Below are positions 1-5,511 of a DNA stretch of 6,989 bases, in pieces; within the stretch, counting starts at the first letter, position 1; every line of letters begins with the position of its first letter. The translations under genes were made by a program, and so were the position numbers. Below the pieces are notes generated by a model. The model saw only the letters and a program-made list of their open reading frames with translations, did not search any database and had not been told where the DNA came from. The stretch covers positions 1 to 6,989 of the forward strand of contig CALGZY010000309.1 of the NCBI GenBank assembly GCA_937934355.1, written 5' to 3'. The DNA is from an uncultured Collinsella sp. (GTDB lineage: Bacteria; Actinomycetota; Coriobacteriia; Coriobacteriales; Coriobacteriaceae).

Positions 1-21
1 CACGCTGAAAGGGGCTTCGAA

Positions 22-720
22 ATGAAACGCGCCTTTATGTCCGAGCTCGCCATCGTTCGTACGCTCATCCCGAGCATCACGGGCGTCGGCCTATTCATCT
101 TTGTCGTGCTGACCCTTGCCAACGCGTCGGATGGCGATTCCGGCATGAGCGCCGGCGCCTGTGCGGTCAGCGCAATGTCGCCCATCATAATCATGAACTC
201 GCTAGCTGGCTACGATAACCAAAACGGCTGGGAGCGTTATCGAGCAACGTTGCCCTTCTCGCGCAAAGACATTATTTGCGCACGCTACCTGTGCATCGTT
301 GTCTTCTCGGTCGTCATGGCATGCGCGGCTACGCTTCTGAACATCCTCGCCCTTCCGCTCTTCGACCCCATGGGCATCCCTTCGACATGCCAGACGATCT
401 TTGAAATCGCAACCGCCTCGGCGGCATCGATGCTCATCTCCCTCATGATGGTATTCTTGACACAGCCGCTGTTCTTCCGATTTGGACACATGGAGGCACT
501 GCGCCTATCCGTTGGCCTGTTTGCCCTACTCGGATGCCTTACCATGGCAGCGCTGAACTCCTCCAACCCCATCAGCAACTGGCTTATGTCGATTGCCGGG
601 GCGAATCCCGATCCTGCCGTCCTTGGCGGTCTGTGCGCAGGAATTGCCGTACTGGCCCTCGCGCTATGTGCAATCAGCTGCACCATCAGCACCAAGGTTT
701 ATCGAGTACGCGACCTGTAA
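22..720 (+). CDS. ABC-2 type transporter permease subunit
   Basis: This 232-residue integral membrane protein is probably the permease half of an ABC exporter. Hydrophobic segments lie at about 13-33, 45-63, 87-111, 128-151, 160-178 and 198-222, giving six membrane spans with no ATPase motifs. Between spans 2 and 3, residues 66-90 carry the signature NGWERYRATLPFSRKDI followed by ARYL. This is typical of the small ABC-2 permeases (the ABC2_membrane_5 type) found beside BcrA-like ATPases. The ATG at 22 has an AAAGGGG Shine-Dalgarno at 8-14. A TGA overlaps the start (23-25, ATGA) in one frame and another TGA lies at 6-8, so an upstream gene, presumably the ATPase, probably ends right here and is co-transcribed. 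A terminator follows the stop codon. The family call is solid; the substrate cannot be read from the sequence. Bacitracin-type, lantibiotic or lipid export are all possible. Confidence 0.85.
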   Translation: MKRAFMSELAIVRTLIPSITGVGLFIFVVLTLANASDGDSGMSAGACAVSAMSPIIIMNSLAGYDNQNGWERYRATLPFSRKDIICARYLCIVVFSVVMACAATLLNILALPLFDPMGIPSTCQTIFEIATASAASMLISLMMVFLTQPLFFRFGHMEALRLSVGLFALLGCLTMAALNSSNPISNWLMSIAGANPDPAVLGGLCAGIAVLALALCAISCTISTKVYRVRDL

Positions 721-729
721 TCGACAGCT

Positions 730-761
730 AATAAGCTTAGGTGGTACCCCGCTTATTTTTT
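730..761 (+). terminator. Rho-independent terminator after the ABC permease gene
   Basis: The 7-bp stem AATAAGC (730-736) pairs with GCTTATT (751-757) and runs straight into a T tract (756-761). Two further G-C pairs (740-741 with 749-750) can stack inside the loop. It begins 9 nt after the permease stop codon, where the operon should end. The loop contains GGTGGTACC, which resembles a T-box core by chance or descent (see rejected items). Confidence 0.7.
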
Positions 762-846
762 CAATGAAACAAGGCGGCATAGCGTCACCACCGCCCCTCA
801 CAGCAGGCCGTCTAGTTCTTAGCAACCAAAAAGACACCGTCAGCAT

Positions 847-1031
847 ATCGAAGGTGAATACCTTTCCGAGAAGTGAACGAGTAAAAACAGTGCCCTGTAG
901 CATCGACATTTTTAAGGACTCAATTCCTGCGGTTTTGTCTAAGAATCCAGCAGTTTTGTTCGAAAAAAGTGTGCATGTTCCAGGGGTCCAGATTTACTCG
1001 TTCACTTCGCGGAAAACCATTCACCTTCGAT
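847..1031. repeat. 185-bp element with 39-bp inverted ends (MITE-like or long-hairpin element)
   Basis: The left arm (847-885) and right arm (993-1031) are reverse complements at 35 of 39 positions. The inner 16 bp match perfectly (870-885 with 993-1008, GAAGTGAACGAGTAAA against its complement), and the outer 13 bp also match perfectly (847-859 with 1019-1031). The mismatches are at 860-862 and 869. The 107-nt interior contains two imperfect tandem copies of about 20 nt (925-942 and 946-964), sharing TCCNGCNGTTTTGT. No transposase and no clear target-site duplication is seen next to the arms. It could be a non-autonomous mobile element, a long-hairpin RNA, or a remnant of a repeated gene. The inverted repeat itself is certain; its nature is not. 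Confidence 0.8.
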
Positions 1032-1151
1032 TCGAGCCTTAACCAAATGCCCTCTTGAACTATGGCCCCTGTCTCACCACAGCGATATCAAAGCTTCATG
1101 GCGGGACGGTATCATCGGACGAGCGCCGTAAATCTGGCGCGGTTGTTCTTT

Positions 1152-1158
1152 GGGGAGG
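1152..1158 (+). promoter_or_regulatory. Shine-Dalgarno site that sets the EamA GTG start
   Basis: GGGGAGG lies 10 nt upstream of the GTG at 1169. It is the only strong ribosome binding site near the beginning of this frame and favours GTG 1169 over the more upstream TTG at 1055, which has no purine-rich site in front of it. Confidence 0.75.
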
Positions 1159-1168
1159 CATTTCACCC

Positions 1169-2044
1169 GTGTCGTGGGTCGCAGCAGCATTTGTGTCGGC
1201 TTTCCTTGCCGGCATCACATCTATCCTGGCCAAATGCGGCATCAAGCAGACCGACTCCGATGTCGCGACGGCCATTCGCACCTGCGTGGTGCTCGTTTTC
1301 GCCTGGGCAATGGCGGGCATTTCTGGATCCATTGGAACCATCGGCAGCATCGAACCCAGATCCTGGCTCTTTCTCGTCCTCTCGGGACTCGCTACCGGTG
1401 CTTCGTGGATCTGTTACTTTAAGGCGTTGGGCATCGGAGACGTCAATAAGGTCGTACCGGTCGACAAGATGAGCACCGTACTCGCCGCACTGATCGCCAT
1501 CGTACTTTTTGGCGAGACGAGCAACCTTGCGGTTAAGCTCGCGGGAACCGCTGTCATCACCCTCGGCACGTTTTTAATGATCGAGAAGAAGCAGTCCGCC
1601 GAACCCGAGCAGCAGCAAGACCGAACCTGGCTCGCTTACGCCCTCGGCGCCGCCGTGTTCGCGGCACTCACCTCCGTCCTCGCCAAGATCGGCATCGAAG
1701 GCGTTGAGTCAAACCTGGCCACGGCAATCCGCACCTGCGTGGTACTGGTTATGGCATGGGCAATCGTGGCAGCCAAGGGAAAACTGGAGCAGGTCGCGCA
1801 CGTTGGCCGGCGCGAACTCACATTTCTCGCAACATCGGGCATCGCGACTGGAGCATCGTGGCTGCTCTATTACTATGCCATCGCTGCAGGCCAGGTGAGC
1901 GTCGCGGTGCAGATCGACAAACTATCGATTGTCGTATCGGTACTATTTGCGCGCCTGGCATTCAACGAAAAACTCTCACGACGCAGCGCCGTCGGCCTCG
2001 CTCTCATCGTCCTGGGCACTGCAGCGCTCGCAGTTTGGAAGTAG
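1169..2044 (+). CDS. EamA/DMT-superfamily transporter with two homologous halves
   Basis: This 291-residue inner-membrane protein of the drug/metabolite transporter (EamA) superfamily probably has ten membrane spans arranged as two five-span repeats. Half one (about 1-140) and half two (about 154-291) share blocks such as ATAIRTCVVLV (34-44 and 185-195) and ATGASW (75-80 and 226-231), with a hydrophilic glutamine/glutamate-rich linker at about 140-152. By hand the halves agree at roughly 50 of 135 positions. Each half resembles the stand-alone 140-residue EamA proteins (COG2510 type). The GTG start is chosen because of the GGGGAGG site at 1152 and because EamA proteins usually begin just before this first helix. 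The frame is open back to a TTG at 1055, but those 38 residues are polar and look non-native. The family exports amino acids, metabolites or drugs; the substrate here is unknown. Confidence 0.88.
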   Translation: MSWVAAAFVSAFLAGITSILAKCGIKQTDSDVATAIRTCVVLVFAWAMAGISGSIGTIGSIEPRSWLFLVLSGLATGASWICYFKALGIGDVNKVVPVDKMSTVLAALIAIVLFGETSNLAVKLAGTAVITLGTFLMIEKKQSAEPEQQQDRTWLAYALGAAVFAALTSVLAKIGIEGVESNLATAIRTCVVLVMAWAIVAAKGKLEQVAHVGRRELTFLATSGIATGASWLLYYYAIAAGQVSVAVQIDKLSIVVSVLFARLAFNEKLSRRSAVGLALIVLGTAALAVWK

Positions 2045-2045
2045 C

Positions 2046-2060
2046 GCGGCCAACAGCCGC
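2046..2060. terminator. GC hairpin between convergent stop codons
   Basis: GCGGC (2046-2050) pairs with GCCGC (2056-2060) around a five-base CAACA loop. It fills the whole gap between the EamA stop (2042-2044) and the EFR1 stop (2060-2062, minus strand). There is no T tract on either side, so it is at best a weak bidirectional terminator. Confidence 0.35.
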
Positions 2061-2851
2061 TACATCCTCACATCTGGCTTAGGATGCCTGTACTGACCGT
2101 GGGATGCTGTGCGCTTACCGTGCGAGATGGCAAATTTGGGACAACAGTGCAGGCAACGAAGGCAGGCTGCGCACTCCGGCTTTGTCCAGACGGGAAGGCC
2201 GTCGCGCATCTCAATCGCCGCCATGGGGCAGCGCTTGGCACACAGGCCGCAGCCGATGCAGCGATCGGCATCGACGGCAAACTTGCTCGTCTGTTGCATG
2301 CGCGGCAGCCCAATTGCGTGATACGCGCACGATGCAAACCGAGGCACGCGATGGCGCATCATGTTGCCCGTGCGGCGTGCCCGCACCGCCTCGATCACGG
2401 CATCAATCTGCGCCTCGGCAGCTCTATTGATACCCTCAACCTTTTGAGGGTCAGACAGGTCGAAAACAGGCGTCCAGGTATCGGGCATCTTGACGCTCAT
2501 CGCCGCATCTAACTCGAGCCCACGCTCGTGTAGCAGATCGCGGGCGAACTTGGCCGATTGCCCGGTCGTCGAACCATATGTCGAGACATAGAACGTATAG
2601 GGGCGCTCGCCGCCCTTTGTGCCGGCAGCAACCGATAGGTCGACAGTCTTCAAAAACTCGATCATTGGCGTCGGCAAGCCCCAGGCGTATACCGGGGCGA
2701 CAAACCCCAGCCGACAGGGGCCTTCCATCACAGCAAGGTGAAGGATCTCGGCATCAAAGCGTTCAATCGACATAACTTTGTCGCTTGTCGCCGCTGCAAT
2801 GCGACGCGCCACATGCTCGCTGTTCCCTGTCGCGCTAAAGTACAGGATCAT
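2060..2851 (-). CDS. EFR1-family flavodoxin/ferredoxin protein
   Basis: This 263-residue soluble redox protein has an N-terminal flavodoxin-like domain and a C-terminal 2[4Fe-4S] ferredoxin module. The FMN phosphate-binding loop is FSATGNSEH at residues 5-13, and a GSTTGQS segment lies at 93-99. The first cluster ligands are C198, C201, C204 and C208-P209 (CIGCGLCAKRCP). The second are C227, C230, C233 and C237-P238. Both sets follow CxxCxxCxxxCP, so both clusters should be complete. A basic tail of about 25 residues follows. The ATG at 2851 is preceded by AGGGG (2858-2862) 6 nt away, and translation opens directly on the flavodoxin strand. The gene begins 35 nt after the CLC gene ends, with no terminator between, so they are probably co-transcribed. 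The likely role is electron transfer in an anaerobe; the partner is unknown. Confidence 0.9.
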   Translation of the reverse strand: MILYFSATGNSEHVARRIAAATSDKVMSIERFDAEILHLAVMEGPCRLGFVAPVYAWGLPTPMIEFLKTVDLSVAAGTKGGERPYTFYVSTYGSTTGQSAKFARDLLHERGLELDAAMSVKMPDTWTPVFDLSDPQKVEGINRAAEAQIDAVIEAVRARRTGNMMRHRVPRFASCAYHAIGLPRMQQTSKFAVDADRCIGCGLCAKRCPMAAIEMRDGLPVWTKPECAACLRCLHCCPKFAISHGKRTASHGQYRHPKPDVRM

Positions 2852-2886
2852 CTCGTACCCCTGGAATTGACTCGTGAAAAACCGCG

Positions 2887-4191
2887 CTACTTGCGCAGCG
2901 GCTTGGGCAGTGGAATGCCGGCGGCGATGACGGCCGCGATGATCATGCAGACGATACCCTTGAGTGGGAAGCACATGAGCAGCAGGCCCACGACCATGAC
3001 GGGCTGACGCATGACCGCACCCATCGTCGATGCCGTGCAGACGGCGACGCAAAAGACCGGATCTGCGCCGGTGAGGATGGCAAGGCCATAGCCCAGGCTT
3101 ACGCCCGAGAAGATAACCGGGAAGAAGTGACCGCCGCGCCAACCAAGGTTGATGAGGGCGGGCGTCAGCATGGCCTTAACAAGACCAGTCGCGATAAGCA
3201 CGCCAGCGGGAATGGTCAGATAGGTTTCCATGAGCACGTCGGCCTGGGTCTCGCCGGCAAACATGGTATAGGGCAGGACCGTGCCACAGATGGCGAGTGC
3301 CAGACCGGCCAGCATGGCCTTGACGACAGGACGCTCCCCTATTGCATGGGACAGTGCCTCGCTTGCATGCTCAGAGACAAAGTACAGCCAGCCGCAGATT
3401 GTTCCGATCAGCGACAGAGGAATGAGCCAGGTAAGCTCTAGGTTGCCCACCTCGGCGGACTCGAACCTGGGCATGCCCATGCCGCCGCCCACAAGCTGTC
3501 CAAGCAGCAGGTAGGTGCCCAGACCGCCGGCAATCGCAATACCGTAGACCACCGTCTTTTGCGCCTTGGGCAGCTTGATGGTGATCTCGCCGGACGCGGA
3601 CTCATCGTCGGCGTCTTCACCCTGGCCGTCGGCGCTACCGGCAAGCGGCGCCACAAAGCCAAAGACGGGCGCGGTAAAGAGCGCCGTCAGGGCAGCCTGG
3701 GTACCCAGCAGCGTGAGCTCCCTAAACTCGGCGCCAAAGCGACGCATGCGGTCGCCGACCCAGCTGCACAGACCGGCGATAACGCCGGTCAGGCCGGCCT
3801 CCGGTCCAATGCTTCCGCCAAACAGCAGCGGCAGCAACGCCGCGAGCGAAAGCTTGCCCAGGTTGTCGTATGGGTAGCGCCCGTCTTGCTTAACCTTAGC
3901 CATCACCTGGTTGAGATCATCGGTCTTGGTGCCTGTCATCTTTTCGTACAGACCGATTAACAGGCCGCCCAGCAGGCAGACAAAAAACGGGTATGGCAGA
4001 AAGCCAAACGGACCGCTGGCAAGCTCGGGCGAAGCGACGCCCAGCGCGTGCGGAATCTCGGTCCATAGATAGTCGATGCCGTGCTCCATCGCAAAAAAGA
4101 ACAGCCAGACCGCTGCGCCTGCGAACGCACCGGTCACGGCAACGCTAACTAAAAACAGCGCGCGGTTTGTGGGTTTGGCAAGGTTATCCAT
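2887..4191 (-). CDS. CLC-family ion channel/transporter, YfeO-like
   Basis: This 434-residue polytopic membrane protein belongs to the CLC (voltage-gated chloride channel) family. Residues 125-136 read GGSIGPEAGLTG, matching the GREGP selectivity and gating region, with E131 in the place of the gating glutamate. Residues 353-358 read GGHFFP, the family's late GxFxP motif. Both look more like E. coli YfeO than classic ClcA. The early GSGIP motif, whose serine coordinates chloride in ClcA, is not recognisable: the corresponding area near 87-95 reads GTKTDDLN. A very acidic hydrophilic stretch at about 185-203 separates the two halves. The ATG at 4191 has GGGAGGA (4196-4202) in front. The gene is followed after 35 nt by the EFR1 gene. 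Family membership is secure; whether the ion is chloride, and whether it is a channel or an H+ antiporter, cannot be settled here. Confidence 0.88.
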   Translation of the reverse strand: MDNLAKPTNRALFLVSVAVTGAFAGAAVWLFFFAMEHGIDYLWTEIPHALGVASPELASGPFGFLPYPFFVCLLGGLLIGLYEKMTGTKTDDLNQVMAKVKQDGRYPYDNLGKLSLAALLPLLFGGSIGPEAGLTGVIAGLCSWVGDRMRRFGAEFRELTLLGTQAALTALFTAPVFGFVAPLAGSADGQGEDADDESASGEITIKLPKAQKTVVYGIAIAGGLGTYLLLGQLVGGGMGMPRFESAEVGNLELTWLIPLSLIGTICGWLYFVSEHASEALSHAIGERPVVKAMLAGLALAICGTVLPYTMFAGETQADVLMETYLTIPAGVLIATGLVKAMLTPALINLGWRGGHFFPVIFSGVSLGYGLAILTGADPVFCVAVCTASTMGAVMRQPVMVVGLLLMCFPLKGIVCMIIAAVIAAGIPLPKPLRK

Positions 4192-4230
4192 CGGGTCCTC
4201 CCGCGGTCAAAGTCGACATAGCTACGTTTT

Positions 4231-4258
4231 ATTGTAGAGCGAGCGTTGCCCGAACAAG
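4231..4258 (-). promoter_or_regulatory. Possible sigma-70 promoter for the CLC-EFR1 pair
   Basis: On the minus strand, TACAAT (4236-4231) matches the -10 consensus at 5 of 6 positions. CTTGTT or TTGTTC (4258-4252) lies 16 or 15 nt upstream as a -35 candidate. It sits about 40 nt before the CLC start, in the 125-nt gap after the LOG gene. The spacing is slightly short, so confidence is limited. Confidence 0.35.
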
Positions 4259-4316
4259 CCAACCATCCGCGCTGCAAACGGCACCATTGGGAGTCATAGT
4301 GGAGCAGGCTCAAGAC

Positions 4317-4850
4317 TTATCCGTTGACAATTGAGGCAATCTCGCGCAAATCGTCGGCAAAGTAAATGCCAATCTGGCGCCGTGGGCTCGATAAGCCCTT
4401 ATCAATCATGTGCTCGAGCAGCGCCTTAAGGTCGTTGTAGTAACCGTTCAGGTTATACAGGATGCACGGAGCACTCAGGTGTCCCAACGACACCGCGGAC
4501 ATGACCTCGGCAATCTCCTCGAGCGTGCCCGTCCCGCCGGGAAAGGCGATGAAGGCATCGCCGAGCTCGATCATCTTTGCTTTACGCTCTGCCATATCGC
4601 TCGTCACGATAAGGTCGTCGATACCGTCATGCTGAAACTCGGCCTCGATAAAAAAGCTCGGCTCCACACCCGTCACGTGTCCACCCGCCTCGAGTACGCT
4701 ATCGGCGAGCGCACCCATCAGGCCCGATTTGGACCCGCCGTATACCAGCGCGTGCCCGTTGGCGCCAATCCAGTTGCCCAGCTCCTGCACCGCGGGCAGA
4801 AATGCCGGATCATTGCCGACACTGGCACCCAGATACACGGTGATATTCAT
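4317..4850 (-). CDS. LOG-family protein (TIGR00730 Rossmann-fold nucleotide-phosphate hydrolase)
   Basis: This 177-residue soluble protein belongs to the LOG ('lonely guy') family. The N-terminus MNITVYLGAS is the first Rossmann strand and loop, followed by a VYGGSKSGLMG segment at about 36-46. MAERK is at 86-90 and the diagnostic PGGTGTLEE at 104-112. These elements form the nucleotide monophosphate site and catalytic arginine/glutamate pair, so the protein is probably an active phosphoribohydrolase that releases a base from a nucleoside 5'-monophosphate. In plants and some actinobacteria this activates cytokinins; the substrate in gut bacteria is unclear. The length is normal for the family. 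The ATG at 4850 has GAGGGGGA (4857-4864) 6 nt upstream. The gene begins 36 nt after the potassium-channel gene stops, suggesting an operon. No clear terminator follows the stop. Confidence 0.9.
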   Translation of the reverse strand: MNITVYLGASVGNDPAFLPAVQELGNWIGANGHALVYGGSKSGLMGALADSVLEAGGHVTGVEPSFFIEAEFQHDGIDDLIVTSDMAERKAKMIELGDAFIAFPGGTGTLEEIAEVMSAVSLGHLSAPCILYNLNGYYNDLKALLEHMIDKGLSSPRRQIGIYFADDLREIASIVNG

Positions 4851-4886
4851 ATTCAGTCCCCCTCATCGTGACGCGTGGCGCCCGTT

Positions 4887-5312
4887 CTAGCGCTGGCGTC
4901 GACGATACTCGCGCACGCGACGCGAAAGATCGGCAAGCTCGTCACGATCGAGCTCTTCCAAATGCTCCAGATCATCCATAAAACGCGCCATGGTGTCCTT
5001 TTGACGCATCTTGATGAGCATATTGCAGTAGTTCACCGCCACGCCCGTGAGCATGGCGATGTAGAAGATGCTGATAACGCTCAAGACGACGGTAATAGCG
5101 CGGGCAACCGGTGTTTCGGCCGGAATGTCGCCAAAGCCGATGGTCGAAACCGTCTCAAAGCTAAACCAAAGTCCATCGCCAAAGGTGAGGGTCGTAGGCT
5201 CGGACAGCCAGACAGCCGTCGAGCACAGCAGGTAAAAGATAAGAAACAGCCCCGTGATGCGCGCAAAGCCAGCCTGTCGCAGAACGTCGGCAAGCGTCCT
5301 CAACTTGTTCAT
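4887..5312 (-). CDS. Two-TM potassium-channel-like protein (ion channel family)
   Basis: This 141-residue membrane protein has the layout of a minimal potassium channel: TM1 at about 17-37, a pore helix at about 46-56, the selectivity filter TIGFGD at 57-62 (a permitted variant of TVGYGD), and TM2 at about 68-95. The cytoplasmic tail (100-141) is highly charged, probably helical, and ends in an arginine-rich stretch. There is no RCK/TrkA-N domain and no voltage sensor, so gating must come from elsewhere or be absent. The ATG at 5312 is preferred over the in-frame TTG at 5339 because AAAAGGGG (5318-5325) lies 5 nt before the ATG. It is the first gene of the minus-strand run, 36 nt ahead of the LOG gene. 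It should assemble as a tetramer; K+ selectivity is inferred from the filter. Confidence 0.88.
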   Translation of the reverse strand: MNKLRTLADVLRQAGFARITGLFLIFYLLCSTAVWLSEPTTLTFGDGLWFSFETVSTIGFGDIPAETPVARAITVVLSVISIFYIAMLTGVAVNYCNMLIKMRQKDTMARFMDDLEHLEELDRDELADLSRRVREYRRRQR

Positions 5313-5366
5313 CGCGACCCCTTTTCCCAGACGCCCCAATCACGTTTGCTCGGTATTGTCCCACAA

Positions 5367-5424
5367 CCGGCAGTTAGGGACGTTCCTTTTGTGCCGGCAG
5401 AAAGGGACTGTCCCCAACTGTCGG
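5367..5424. repeat. 58-nt imperfect palindrome in divergent intergenic region (REP-like)
   Basis: The left arm (5367-5389, starting CCGGCAGTTAGGGAC) is nearly complementary to the right arm (5401-5424, ending AACTGTCGG), with three mismatches and one unpaired base over about 23 pairs. The 11-nt loop contains the palindrome GCCGGC. The hairpin lies between the divergent channel and sensor genes, not after either gene, so it is not a simple terminator. A dispersed extragenic palindromic repeat is the likeliest explanation. I have the impression that similar 'GGGACNNTCC' palindromes recur in Collinsella genomes, but this cannot be confirmed here. Confidence 0.75.
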
Positions 5425-5501
5425 GCGGGAGCGTTTAGCGATGCTGCTGCCGGCTGGGCAGGCTGAGCTGATATCCTTATGTAGTTATGTCTCGATTCGT
5501 T

Positions 5502-5505
5502 AGGA
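5502..5505 (+). promoter_or_regulatory. Shine-Dalgarno site that sets the sensor GTG start
   Basis: AGGA (within TTAGGA) lies 6 nt before the GTG at 5512. The in-frame stop TAG at 5482-5484 limits how far upstream the gene could begin, and the only other candidate, TTG 5506, is too close to this site. Confidence 0.5.
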
Positions 5506-5511
5506 TTGCAT

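Larger units (their letters stand above)
721..1168. other. 448-bp intergenic region between permease and EamA genes
   Basis: This is the longest stretch without a convincing gene. It holds the permease terminator (730-761), a weak GGCGG/CCGCC hairpin (773-777 with 791-795), the long inverted-repeat element (847-1031) and, at its right end, the EamA ribosome binding site (1152-1158). The element's interior is clearly AT-richer than the neighbouring genes. A plus-strand open frame runs through the region to 1042, but it crosses the terminator and both repeat arms and has no good start, so I do not call it a gene. No convincing sigma-70 promoter for the EamA gene could be picked out between 1032 and 1150. 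Confidence 0.6.

Noticed and set aside
1..25. 3' end of an upstream gene, probably the ABC ATPase
   Set aside because: Stops exist in two frames (TGA 6-8 and TGA 23-25), so the true upstream frame cannot be chosen from 25 bases. It is mentioned with the permease but not called.
739..752. T-box-like core (GGTGGTACC) in the loop of the terminator
   Set aside because: It agrees with the T-box consensus at about 11 of 14 positions. However, a T-box leader needs a long structured region upstream, and here the permease coding sequence ends only about 20 nt earlier. The motif also sits in the terminator loop instead of pairing as an antiterminator.
593..1042. Plus-strand open frame of 149 codons across the permease end and intergenic region
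   Set aside because: It overlaps the permease 3' end in another frame, reads through the terminator hairpin and both arms of the inverted repeat, and has no ribosome binding site at its ATG codons. It shows no recognisable domain.
2852..3142. N-terminal extension of the EFR1 frame into the CLC gene
   Set aside because: The extra residues are arginine- and histidine-rich out-of-frame translation of the CLC gene. The ATG at 2851 has its own ribosome binding site and begins exactly at the flavodoxin fold.
3559..3960. Plus-strand open frames opposite the CLC gene
   Set aside because: They are shadows of the CLC coding sequence, with no start context or domain of their own.
4285..4304. Weak hairpin (CACCAT with ATAGTG) downstream of the LOG gene
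   Set aside because: Only about five pairs with a mismatch and no T tract, so it is not a credible terminator.
5425..5511. Promoter for the sensor gene
   Set aside because: TATCCT (5472-5477) and nearby AT-rich hexamers exist, but none has a plausible -35 at 16-18 nt, so no promoter is called. A small CTGCC/GGCAG hairpin (5447-5461) is also too weak to interpret.
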